Shown here: one piece after another, positions 1 to 6,788 of the stretch
How positions within the stretch are numbered: position 1 is the first letter of the stretch
How the letters are laid out: every line of letters starts with the position of its first letter
Assembly (NCBI GenBank): GCA_025362915.1
Contig: JANYEU010000120.1
Coordinates: 1-22,704, forward strand
DNA from: Chitinophagaceae bacterium
Lineage (GTDB): Bacteria; Bacteroidota; Bacteroidia; Chitinophagales; Chitinophagaceae
Direction of reading: 5' to 3'
Length of the DNA: 22,704 nucleotides
Position numbers and translations under genes: made by a program
The notes under the pieces: generated by a model
Database searches by the model: none
What the model was told of the DNA's origin: nothing
What the model saw: the letters and a program-made list of their open reading frames with translations, nothing else

Positions 1-1
1 C

Positions 2-34
2 AAGGAAGGCTTCGCTTGAAGCGAAGCCTTCCTT
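2..34. repeat. Perfect 16-bp inverted repeat (hairpin)
   Basis: The arms AAGGAAGGCTTCGCTT (2-17) and AAGCGAAGCCTTCCTT (19-34) are exact reverse complements around a single G, so DNA or RNA here can form a very stable hairpin. There is no T tract directly after it on either strand, so it is not a textbook intrinsic terminator. It may end the gene to the left of the window or belong to a repeat. The perfect symmetry is seen; the role is inference. Confidence 0.7.
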
Positions 35-92
35 AAGCTATTTAAAATGAGTTGTCATATTTAATCGCATATTATTTGGACACTCGCATAGA

Positions 93-177
93 GCGTGAGG
101 GATTGAAGTGGAAATACTTTTTGTCCCTTCTTAGGGCAAAAAGATTGTAACGGAAAGCCCGACCCGGAGGGGCACGC
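93..177 (+). ncRNA. Structured-RNA-like intergenic element, family uncertain
   Basis: GCGTG (93-97) can pair with CACGC (173-177). Between them is an apical hairpin, CTTTTTG(T)CCC (117-127) with GGGCAAAAAG (134-143) around a six-base loop. The unpaired flanks carry purine-rich words (GGGATTGAAGTGGAAA before the hairpin, AACGGAAAGCCCGACCCG after it). From memory, very similar words (GCGTGAGGGATTGAAG, GCCCGACCCG) recur in intergenic regions of Bacteroidota, and a conserved RNA motif called Flavo-1 is described from this phylum; I cannot confirm that this is that motif. The orientation is a guess. The pairing is seen; the RNA nature is inference. Confidence 0.4.
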
Positions 178-205
178 CCAAAGCAAGATCCAGGATATTG
201 GTTAC

Positions 206-276
206 AGGTTACTGGATACCGGTTGCAAGTCCTGGAAACTTGTAACTTACAACTTGTAACTTGCAACCTAACCTGT
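206..276. repeat. Intergenic hairpin repeat upstream of recO
   Basis: GGTTGCAAGT (221-230) is the exact reverse complement of ACTTGCAACC (259-268). Outside it ACAGGTTAC (214-222) nearly pairs with CTAACCTGT (268-276). The loop holds two copies of ACTTGTAAC. It resembles in design the other long hairpins in this window (4721-4753, 5239-5315, 11897-11990, 12527-12576). The open reading frame on the minus strand across it is only a translation of the repeat. Confidence 0.6.
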
Positions 277-293
277 TCATTCATAACTAAAAA

Positions 294-1034
294 ATGCTTC
301 TTCACAACACCAAAGGGATAGTTTTACGGACGGTTAAATATGGCGAGGCAAGCATAGTTTCTACTATTTATACCGAACTTTTTGGTGTACAGAGTTATAT
401 CGTAAAGGGGGCGAGGCAGGGTACTAAAAAGACGCAGGGTAAGGCGGCGTACTTTCAGGCGGCGGCCATTTTGGATATGACCGTATATCATAACGAACAG
501 AAGAATCTGCAATTTATAAGGGAATATAACTGGGCATATCCTTACCAGACCGTGCTGTTTGACGTGGTGAAAAACTGTGTGGCAATGTATATGGTGGAGG
601 TGTTGCAGCATACGCTGAAAGAACCCGAAGCTAACCCCGACCTGTTTTATCTGGTGGAAAATACCTTGCAGCAACTGGATAAAGGCAGCGATACCCTTAC
701 GGCTAACCTGCCGCTATATTTTATGCTGCACCTTGGTATGCAACTGGGGTTTCAGATTCAAGGGACTTATAGCGAGAGAACACCGATACTTGATTTGCAT
801 GAAGGGTTCTTTGTTTCGGAAACACCCATCCATGCCTATTATTTGTCGGATGAATTGGCGATGGTTGCCTCTCAACTGAATAATATTTCTTTGTATAGCG
901 ATCTTGAAGACATCAAGCTGAACCGTGCCGCCAGAAGAAAATTGCTGGATGCTTTTGGACAATATCTATCGTTGCACATTACCGACTTTGGAACACTGAA
1001 GACGCTTGCAGTGTTGCAAGAAATACTGGGTTAG
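294..1034 (+). CDS. recO: DNA repair protein RecO
   Basis: RecO works in the RecFOR pathway, helping to load RecA onto SSB-coated single-stranded DNA and annealing complementary strands. The 246-residue protein has the usual family length. Its N-terminal OB-fold part (about 1-80) opens with the family signature 'TKGIVLRTVKYGEASIV' followed by 'FGVQSYIVKGAR', and the rest is the helical RecO_C part. The cysteine cluster that many RecO proteins use to bind zinc is absent: the only cysteine I see is in 'VKNCVAMY' near residue 100. The ATG at 294 follows directly after the repeat region. It converges with the amidohydrolase gene, from which a shared inverted repeat separates it. Identification rests on the N-terminal motif and length and is strong. 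Confidence 0.93.
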   Translation: MLLHNTKGIVLRTVKYGEASIVSTIYTELFGVQSYIVKGARQGTKKTQGKAAYFQAAAILDMTVYHNEQKNLQFIREYNWAYPYQTVLFDVVKNCVAMYMVEVLQHTLKEPEANPDLFYLVENTLQQLDKGSDTLTANLPLYFMLHLGMQLGFQIQGTYSERTPILDLHEGFFVSETPIHAYYLSDELAMVASQLNNISLYSDLEDIKLNRAARRKLLDAFGQYLSLHITDFGTLKTLAVLQEILG

Positions 1035-1038
1035 TTGT

Positions 1039-1150
1039 TAGACCTCACCTAAATCCTCTCCAAAAAGAGAGGACTTTACACATGAACTGAATGATAATTG
1101 CTATGAGTGCTTGCTCTTCTTTTTTGGAGAAGGGTTGGGATGAGGTCTAA
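1039..1150. repeat. Imperfect inverted repeat between convergent genes
   Basis: The left arm (about 1039-1073) and the right arm (about 1114-1150) are imperfect reverse complements. Both ends carry TTAGACCTCA or its complement and both carry a CTCC-A-rich-GAGA core. The left arm also has its own small stem, CCTCTC/GAGAGG, around CAAAAA. The right arm runs into the last codons of the minus-strand amidohydrolase gene. The place between two convergent stop codons suits a bidirectional transcription end. From memory, TAGACCTCA...CCTCTCC words are common intergenic repeats in Bacteroidota. Confidence 0.6.
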
Positions 1151-2331
1151 AGAATACGCTTCGCTTTACTCTCCTTATAAATATTCCCATCTTTAGTTAG
1201 ACCGGTTATGTTGACGATGCCAGGCTTTTTGCCTGCTTGGAAGCTGCCTAATTCGTTGTCCATTTCCAATGCTTTTGCCCCATTTATTGTTGCCCATTGA
1301 AGGATGGATTGCAATGGAATATGCGGAAAATGTTGGCTGATGGTTATCATTTCGGACATAATACTTAGCTGATAATTGCTCGCCAAGCTGTCGGTACCCA
1401 AAACAATATTGCAACTATTTTGAAGGAATAAGTCGATAGGTGGCAGCTTGTTTTCTATATATAAATTAGCGTTTACACAAAGGCAAAAAATAGCTTGCTG
1501 AACAGAGGACAATGCCTTCATTACATCTATATCACTTTGAGAAGTGAAGGTGTCGTGTACCAATAAAAGCTTTTGGGGTTTACTGATAAGCGGCAATATT
1601 GTTTGTAAGCTCGTTTTTCCAGAAGGGTTATAGAAAGGTTTTATATCCACTCCGATAGTTTCATAAAGTAGATTGAATTGTCCTTCTCCAGAAAGAAAAA
1701 ACAAATTCTCATCGGGTGTTTCTTGGTTATGAATGGAGGACAATGGATTGTCTTTTAGATTATCTATCAATCCAAACAACTCTTTAGAAACTGAATATGG
1801 AGCGTGGGGAACAAGGGAAGTATGATTGGGAAAGTACTTCTTAAAAGTATTATAGACATCCATAGCGGCATCAAAACGCATCTGCGCAACAGCCGGAGAG
1901 AAACCACTTACTTCAATAAAATTGTGATACTGTAACTTGCCCTTCTGCTTTTGAGGGAACGAAAGGGAGTTGTTGCTAATGTCTCCCACAGCAATAATGC
2001 CCGTTTGCAGCATGGATTCTTCTGCTTGTTGCATCGCCGTAAATATCTCGTCTTCTGTTGCGTGACGTTGTTTCAGAATGGCAAGAATAAACTGAACAAG
2101 CCCTGTATGTTCTGGTATCAACCCCTTCATGTGGCTCAATTCCAGATGGCAATGGCAATTGATAAAGCCTGGAGTAATAATGCCTTCGAATGTTTGCACA
2201 TCATCTCCTGCATCAGCAATGGGGGCAATATTTATTATTACACCTTCTTCATTTGTAATGAGTATATTGCTATTGTCAAGCAACGTTGTGCCTGTAAACA
2301 AATAATCGCCCCTGAATTTATTATATGCCAA
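1147..2331 (-). CDS. Metal-dependent amidohydrolase (possible aminofutalosine deaminase-type)
   Basis: This 394-residue protein is an amidohydrolase-superfamily enzyme with a composite beta-sandwich and TIM-barrel layout. Visible metal-site motifs are HCHLE (H60, H62, E64), a second histidine segment 'SSIHNQE', 'LVHDTF', and the catalytic aspartate in 'LGTDSLASN'. A C-terminal 'GSFQAGKKPGIVNI' strand matches the usual return to the sandwich. Such enzymes deaminate or hydrolyse C-N bonds in purine-like or other cyclic substrates. The HCHLELSH style recalls enzymes annotated as aminodeoxyfutalosine deaminase of menaquinone synthesis, but no other menaquinone gene is nearby, so the substrate is open. 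The start is a TTG at 2331: an in-frame stop lies a few codons upstream and no ATG is found before the active-site motif. It lies 60 bp downstream of the lipoprotein gene on the same strand. Confidence 0.85.
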   Translation of the reverse strand: MAYNKFRGDYLFTGTTLLDNSNILITNEEGVIINIAPIADAGDDVQTFEGIITPGFINCHCHLELSHMKGLIPEHTGLVQFILAILKQRHATEDEIFTAMQQAEESMLQTGIIAVGDISNNSLSFPQKQKGKLQYHNFIEVSGFSPAVAQMRFDAAMDVYNTFKKYFPNHTSLVPHAPYSVSKELFGLIDNLKDNPLSSIHNQETPDENLFFLSGEGQFNLLYETIGVDIKPFYNPSGKTSLQTILPLISKPQKLLLVHDTFTSQSDIDVMKALSSVQQAIFCLCVNANLYIENKLPPIDLFLQNSCNIVLGTDSLASNYQLSIMSEMITISQHFPHIPLQSILQWATINGAKALEMDNELGSFQAGKKPGIVNITGLTKDGNIYKESKAKRIL

Positions 2332-2391
2332 TGCTATGTTTTAAGTGTGCCGCAAAGTTTGGGAGAAAGGTTTGTTTTTAGAGAAGAGAAT

Positions 2392-2877
2392 TTACTGGCT
2401 CACTGTTCTATACACCCCCACAAAGTATTTTCTCAAGGTGGTTAACTTCATTTGATTGTCTTTGATTGCCACTTGTTTGTATTCCTTAAACTCACTTTTC
2501 TTATCTAGAAAACCAATGATGCAACTGTAATCGTCATTGCCTTTATGGATTTCTACTTTTGGTTTAATACCGAAATTCGGTATCCTGAGGGTGTCGCTTT
2601 CATCCAATTCTTTGTATTGCATCCGCAGGATATAACTAAACCTAAGCTTAGTTTCTGTTACAAAAATAGCAAACTTCCAATGGTTATTAAGTGGGTCATT
2701 CAATGATTTCACATATTCTGCAACTGGCACCGTGCTAACCTTACTCCGCATTTCGGATACTGTATCGTTGGTGATGTAGGTGGTTGATTCGTTTACATTA
2801 GCATCTTCATGCAGTTGATTGCAGGCCGTTAACCATAAAACAATTGCCAACAGGACAAATGAATTTCTTGGGTTCAT
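2392..2877 (-). CDS. Small lipoprotein of unknown function
   Basis: The 161-residue product starts with a short hydrophobic signal ending in the lipobox LTAC, so Cys19 should be lipidated by signal peptidase II and the protein anchored in the envelope. After a Ser/Thr/Asn-rich linker (about 20-50) there is a mixed alpha/beta domain with no catalytic motif I recognise; it contains 'DDYSCIIGFLDKKSEFKEYKQ' like segments typical of small structural domains. The gene is transcribed toward the amidohydrolase gene with 60 bp between them, so the two may form a unit. The upstream gap is shared with the divergent glycosyltransferase gene. I do not recognise the family. Confidence 0.75.
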   Translation of the reverse strand: MNPRNSFVLLAIVLWLTACNQLHEDANVNESTTYITNDTVSEMRSKVSTVPVAEYVKSLNDPLNNHWKFAIFVTETKLRFSYILRMQYKELDESDTLRIPNFGIKPKVEIHKGNDDYSCIIGFLDKKSEFKEYKQVAIKDNQMKLTTLRKYFVGVYRTVSQ

Positions 2878-3049
2878 AAAGGGAGAATTAAAATAATCAA
2901 AACAAAATTGATGGCAAAATAAAGGGTAAAAAAGGGTGTATAAATGATTTTCGCTTTAAGTCGCATTATTATATGTCTCTACACTCGCAATCTATTTGAT
3001 AAAGCGAAAATTATTTATGCACCCGCCAATTCCCACTTACTTTTACGCC

Positions 3050-4171
3050 ATGCACATTGTAGTGAACAATATTTATTTGCAAGGCAATCATCCCCATGGA
3101 AACCATTTTGTGCAGCATCTTTTTGGTTATCTGATTGACAAACATCCCGAGCATCATTTTTATTTCTTGGTTGATAAATCAGATAATAATAATTACCCAA
3201 AAGCAGATAATGCAACCATTATTGCCATAAATTCATCCATAAAAAATATTGCATCTCTGAAAATTTGGGACACCATTCGGTTGCCAAAAATGCTGAAACA
3301 ACTAAAAGCAAACATTCTGATACAACCAAACGGATTGACTGCTGCACCCAAATTGCCGCAACTGATGCTGGTAATAGACCAACTGTGGATGCAAAAACAA
3401 TCGTCAGTTTCTGCCTTTTTGCGTTGGTATCATCGAGTTTTTATGAAGCAAGGCATCCATAAAGCAGCACAGATAGTTACCCTTGCCGAACAAACAAGGC
3501 AGGATTTATTAAGCAATTACCCAACGGCATCGGGCAAGATTTCGCTAGTGTATAGTGCTGCTTCTTCTCTTTTTCATCCTGTGGAATATGACCAAAAACA
3601 GCAAACAAAAGATGGTTATGCCGATGGAAGGGAGTATTTTTTTTATACTGGAATCCATCATTCAACTAAAAATATCTTAGAACTGCTAAAGGCTTTTACC
3701 CTGTTTAAAAGGTGGCAGAAAAGCAATATGAAACTATTGGTGGCAGGAACAATTGCTGCAGAAAAAAATGGCATTATCCAAAAACTAAGTTCGTATAAAT
3801 ACAAGGACGATGTGGTGCTGCTTCCATCCATCACAGAGCAACAATTGGCACAGATTACGGCGGCTGCGTATGCGGTTATACATCCTTTTTTTCATGAACC
3901 ATTGTCCATGCCCATCCTTTCTTCCATGCAGTGTGGCGTGCCTGTAATAACCATCAATGCAAATAATATTGAAGAGATAGGTGGTGACACTTGCTTATAT
4001 GTCTCGCCTTATGATAGTGAAGCATTGGCAAACGAGATGAAATTGCTGTATAGAGATGAATTATTGAGCCGATTATTGGTAGAAAAAGGTTTGCAACAAT
4101 CTGCGGTTTTTAATTGGGAAAGAACGGGTGAATTGTTTTGGGATGCGGTTTTAAAAGCAGTGGCCAACTAG
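3050..4171 (+). CDS. Glycosyltransferase, GT4-like (GT-B fold)
   Basis: This 373-residue protein should transfer a sugar from a nucleotide-sugar donor at the cytoplasmic side of the membrane, for polysaccharide or glycan synthesis; donor and acceptor are unknown. The C-terminal half shows the family pattern: 'FYTGIHHSTKNILELLKAF' (donor-domain start), 'MKLLVAG', 'VLLPSITEQQLAQIT', then 'HPFFHEPLSMPILSSMQCGVPVI', which corresponds to the EX7E donor-binding loop. The first Glu (E283) is kept but the second is Ser (S291). I chose the ATG at 3050 because the protein then begins 'MHIVVNNIYLQG', a normal first beta strand; an in-frame ATG at 3017 or a TTG at 2996 would add 11 or 18 residues. No other glycan gene adjoins it. 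Confidence 0.82.
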   Translation: MHIVVNNIYLQGNHPHGNHFVQHLFGYLIDKHPEHHFYFLVDKSDNNNYPKADNATIIAINSSIKNIASLKIWDTIRLPKMLKQLKANILIQPNGLTAAPKLPQLMLVIDQLWMQKQSSVSAFLRWYHRVFMKQGIHKAAQIVTLAEQTRQDLLSNYPTASGKISLVYSAASSLFHPVEYDQKQQTKDGYADGREYFFYTGIHHSTKNILELLKAFTLFKRWQKSNMKLLVAGTIAAEKNGIIQKLSSYKYKDDVVLLPSITEQQLAQITAAAYAVIHPFFHEPLSMPILSSMQCGVPVITINANNIEEIGGDTCLYVSPYDSEALANEMKLLYRDELLSRLLVEKGLQQSAVFNWERTGELFWDAVLKAVAN

Positions 4172-4304
4172 ATTATAGGTTATCTAAACGTAAATGGAAG
4201 GGTTATCAGCATAAATTGGCTTCTAGGAAAGCAGATTCTGCTAGCAGAAATGCAAATCCCACAGGCTTTTTCATCCATCAGCAATACCGATAACAAGCTT
4301 ATAG

Positions 4305-4337
4305 TTGCATATTTAGCTTCAGTAACCCGTATTTTTG
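4305..4337 (+). promoter_or_regulatory. Bacteroidota-type promoter for gldC
   Basis: TTG at 4305-4307 and TATTTTTG at 4330-4337 match the -33 TTG and -7 TAnnTTTG elements of the primary sigma factor in Bacteroidota, with a 22-base spacer that fits the known range. Transcription would start close to 4344, about 15 bases before the gldC ATG. The match to both elements is seen; activity is inference. Confidence 0.6.
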
Positions 4338-4359
4338 CCAACTTCAAAATTTTAATTAG

Positions 4360-4701
4360 ATGAAATCAACAATTACGGTAGATGTAGATTTGGATCAGGA
4401 CAAAGTTCCTCAAAGTATTTTATGGACGGCTTCTGGAAGTACTGCCGACAGTATGCAAAAGTCGAAGGCAACGATGCTTTCTTTTTGGGATGCGGAAGAA
4501 AAAAGTGCGCTGAGGATAGACCTTTGGACGAATGAAATGATGGTGGATGAAATGGCAGATTTTTATTACCAAACGTTTATGGGCATGGCAGATACCTTTG
4601 ATAGAGCCACCCACATGCACCCACTTGTAGCCGATATGAAGGCTTTTGCAAAGAACTTCTACGCAAAATTCAGGGAGGAGCAATTGAAGGATAACAAGTA
4701 G
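4360..4701 (+). CDS. gldC: Gliding motility protein GldC
   Basis: GldC is a small cytoplasmic protein linked to gliding motility and the type IX secretion machinery in Bacteroidota; it supports gliding in Flavobacterium, though its exact role is unclear, and homologues also occur in non-gliding species. The 113-residue length is normal. Family signatures are 'KVPQSILW' near residue 16, 'MLSFWDAEEKSALRIDLWT' in the middle, 'MVDEMADFYYQTFMGMADTF' and 'RATH'. No other gld or por/spr gene is in this window, so gliding itself cannot be inferred. It has its own promoter-like sequence just upstream and begins a same-strand group with the YqeY-domain and CvpA-family genes. Identification by motif is strong. 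Confidence 0.93.
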   Translation: MKSTITVDVDLDQDKVPQSILWTASGSTADSMQKSKATMLSFWDAEEKSALRIDLWTNEMMVDEMADFYYQTFMGMADTFDRATHMHPLVADMKAFAKNFYAKFREEQLKDNK

Positions 4702-4720
4702 GAAACTATTTTAAGGTTAG

Positions 4721-4753
4721 GTTTTGAATTTTAGAGTAATCTCAATTCAAAAC
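4721..4753. repeat. Intergenic hairpin after gldC
   Basis: GTTTTGAATT (4721-4730) and AATTCAAAAC (4744-4753) are exact reverse complements around a 13-base loop. More copies of the same A/T word style (TTAAAAC, AATTTAAAAC) follow up to 4775. No T tract follows in a terminator position. It is similar in design to the other long hairpins of this window. Confidence 0.55.
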
Positions 4754-4781
4754 TTAAAACACAAAATTTAAAACAATAAAT

Positions 4782-5234
4782 ATGAGCTTAGAATTAAAAG
4801 TAATGGCAGAATTGAAAGATGCCATGAAAGCAAAAGACGAAGCTGCATTGCGTGGATTGAGGGCAATAAAAGCGGAAATAATAAAAGCAAAGACAGAACC
4901 TGGCGCTGGCGGCGTAATAACCGAAGAAGGCGAACTGAAACTATTACAAAAAATAGTAAAGCAACGCAAGGATAGTCTGGAGATTTTTAGACAACAGAGC
5001 CGGGAAGACCTTGCTACCAAAGAAGCGGAAGAAATTACCATCATAGAAAAGTTTTTGCCAAAACAATTGACAGAAGCTGAACTAAAAGAAGCCATCGCAC
5101 CAATAATAGCACAGGTTGGGGCGAGCACGATGGCCGATTTGGGCAAGGTAATGGGCGTTGCCTCCAAACAACTGGCAGGAAAAGCAGATGGTAAGGCAAT
5201 ATCCGCAGTGGTAAAAGAGTTATTAAGTAAGTAA
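4782..5234 (+). CDS. GatB/YqeY domain-containing protein
   Basis: This 150-residue protein is a stand-alone YqeY domain, the tail domain also found at the C-terminus of the GatB subunit of the tRNA-dependent amidotransferase, where it contacts tRNA. The stand-alone protein is widespread; an RNA or tRNA-related role is suspected but not proven. The signature is visible along the whole length: 'LKDAMKAKDEAALRGLRAIKAEI', 'LLQKIVKQRKDSLEIF', 'IIEKFLPKQLTEAEL' and 'GKVMGVASKQLAGKADGKAIS', all helical and lysine-rich. It lies between gldC and the CvpA-family gene on the same strand, with hairpin repeats in both gaps. Family assignment is certain; function is not. Confidence 0.92.
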   Translation: MSLELKVMAELKDAMKAKDEAALRGLRAIKAEIIKAKTEPGAGGVITEEGELKLLQKIVKQRKDSLEIFRQQSREDLATKEAEEITIIEKFLPKQLTEAELKEAIAPIIAQVGASTMADLGKVMGVASKQLAGKADGKAISAVVKELLSK

Positions 5235-5238
5235 GAAA

Positions 5239-5315
5239 AGTTATACGTTTTACGTTGTAAGTTATAAGTATAAAACTTGCAAATACGTATAACTTACAAC
5301 GTAAAACGTATAACT
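5239..5315. repeat. Perfect 28-bp inverted repeat (long hairpin)
   Basis: The arms 5239-5266 and 5288-5315 are exact reverse complements of 28 bases, with a 21-base loop. The left arm begins AGTTATACGTTTTACG and the right arm ends CGTAAAACGTATAACT. No T run follows on either strand, so it is not a simple intrinsic terminator, though it would form a strong RNA stem between two same-strand genes. The stretch 5285-5315 recurs at 12543-12573 with one mismatch, which marks it as a dispersed repeat. Confidence 0.85.
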
Positions 5316-5326
5316 AAAAGAAAAGC

Positions 5327-5860
5327 ATGTTCATAGACATCCCCTACTTCATTCTTTTATTGCTGGCCATTTATAAAGGCTACAACAGGGGCTTGATAGT
5401 AGCCATCTTTTCTTTTGTTGGATTGATTGTAGGATTGGCAGCCGCCATTAAATTCTCTGCCTTTGTTGCAAACTGGCTTAGTAAAAATACCCACATCGGT
5501 TTAGGCTGGCTTCCGGTTCTATCTTTTTTGCTGGTATTTATTGGAGTGGTTGCACTCATCAGGCTCACCGCCGGAATATTGCAAAAGAGTGTAGAGTTCA
5601 TGTTCATGGGGTGGATAAATAAGGTGGGTGGAATAATATTGTATGCCGCCCTTTTTACCATGACATTTAGTGTGATACTGTTTTACGCCGTTCAGTTGCA
5701 TGTGCTTACAACCCAATCGATACACAGTTCTAAATGCTATGGCTTTGTTAAACCTTGGGCATCATATTGTATAAATGGAATGGGTAAGGTATTCCCAATT
5801 TTCAAGGGGCTGTTTACCCAATTAGAAGCCTATTTCCAGTTGGCGGCAAAGAAATTATAA
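5327..5860 (+). CDS. CvpA family inner-membrane protein
   Basis: The 177-residue protein has the CvpA layout: hydrophobic segments near residues 4-16, 23-45, 60-85 and 100-122, then a soluble C-terminal tail. The first part, 'MFIDIPYFILLLLAIYKGYNRGLI', matches the conserved CvpA start in which a 'GYxxGL' turn joins the first two helices. CvpA was named for colicin V production in E. coli, but the family is mostly chromosomal and acts in envelope homeostasis by an unknown mechanism. It follows the YqeY-domain gene after a 92-bp gap filled by a perfect inverted repeat. The gap of 150 bp after it holds only a small GCCCAT/ATGGGC hairpin (5891-5921). Confidence 0.85.
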   Translation: MFIDIPYFILLLLAIYKGYNRGLIVAIFSFVGLIVGLAAAIKFSAFVANWLSKNTHIGLGWLPVLSFLLVFIGVVALIRLTAGILQKSVEFMFMGWINKVGGIILYAALFTMTFSVILFYAVQLHVLTTQSIHSSKCYGFVKPWASYCINGMGKVFPIFKGLFTQLEAYFQLAAKKL

Positions 5861-6010
5861 TTAAAAAAACTAATTTATTTTTCTTTAATTGCCCATCATC
5901 GTAGCCGTATATATAATGGGCGAATGGCAGAATAATTATAATTGCTCGAATTTGCGTTTATTTGTGGCTATTGCAATTGACACTAACGGTCTTATTTAAG
6001 AAAATATTAT

Positions 6011-6772
6011 ATGGAATATACTATAAAGCAACAGGATAAGTACAGGTTTATAGAAGAGGGCGAGGGCGAACCTTTGCTGCTTCTACATGGTCTATTCGGT
6101 GCGCTAAGTAATTTTGGAGAACAGGTTAACTTCTTTAAGAAGAACTATAAGGTAATCATTCCTTTGTTGCCCTTGCTTGATTTGGATATTTTTCATACTA
6201 CGGTAAGTGGATTGGAGAAACACGTGCAAGGTTTTATTGAAGCACGTGGTTATAAGAATATTCACTTAATGGGAAATTCTTTGGGAGGGCATATTGCATT
6301 GACGCATGTATTAAGGCACCCAGAAAAAATAAAGACATTGACGCTTACCGGTAGTTCTGGCTTGTTTGAAAATGGAATGGGCGACAGTTATCCGAAGCGT
6401 GGTGACTATGAATACATAAAAAAGAAAGCACAGATTACCTTTTACGACCCCAACTTGGCGGATAAGGCCTTGGTGGATGAATTGTTTGAGATTACCAACA
6501 ACCGTTTGAAGGTTATTAAGATCATTACCCTTGCCAAGAGTGCCATACGTAGCAATCTTACTGACGAATTGAACCAGATAAAGCAACCAACGTTACTTAT
6601 ATGGGGTAATAATGACACAATCACACCGCCATTTGTAGGTAGGGAATTTAATAAGATGATTCCTAACAGCGAATTGTTTTTTATAGATAAATGTGGTCAT
6701 GCCCCAATGATGGAAGTGCCTTTAGAATTTAATGAAATATTTAATAACTTCTTGGCTAAACACAAAAGTTAG
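6011..6772 (+). CDS. Alpha/beta hydrolase
   Basis: This 253-residue protein has a full alpha/beta-hydrolase catalytic set: oxyanion-side 'LLLHGLFGALSNF', nucleophile elbow GNSLGGH with Ser90, an acid Asp202 in 'WGNNDTITPP' and a base His230 in 'CGHAPMMEVP'. No signal peptide is seen, so it should be cytoplasmic. Substrates cannot be told from the motifs; esters and related bonds are typical for this subfamily. Only 16 bp separate its stop from the next gene, so the two are almost surely co-transcribed. The following genes (CBS protein, outer-membrane barrel, NAD kinase) run the same way with short gaps. The ATG at 6011 starts the protein just before 'YTIKQQDKYRFIEEGEGEPLLLLHG', a normal N-terminus. 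Confidence 0.9.
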   Translation: MEYTIKQQDKYRFIEEGEGEPLLLLHGLFGALSNFGEQVNFFKKNYKVIIPLLPLLDLDIFHTTVSGLEKHVQGFIEARGYKNIHLMGNSLGGHIALTHVLRHPEKIKTLTLTGSSGLFENGMGDSYPKRGDYEYIKKKAQITFYDPNLADKALVDELFEITNNRLKVIKIITLAKSAIRSNLTDELNQIKQPTLLIWGNNDTITPPFVGREFNKMIPNSELFFIDKCGHAPMMEVPLEFNEIFNNFLAKHKS

Positions 6773-6788
6773 GCTTTAAATAAAGAAA

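Noticed and set aside
72..305. Minus-strand open frame of 77 codons before recO
   Set aside because: It is a translation of the hairpin repeat and the structured element; repeated 'QVTSCKLQV' residues are typical of non-genes in such repeats, and it overlaps the recO start.
1951..2445. 164-codon plus-strand frame
   Set aside because: Antisense to the amidohydrolase and lipoprotein genes, which both have clear family motifs.
4754..5167. 137-codon minus-strand frame with hydrophobic stretch
   Set aside because: Antisense to the YqeY-domain gene.
5235..5326. Intrinsic terminator between the YqeY-domain and cvpA genes
   Set aside because: The stem is strong but is followed by A-rich, not T-rich, sequence on the plus strand, and the minus side is not a T run either.
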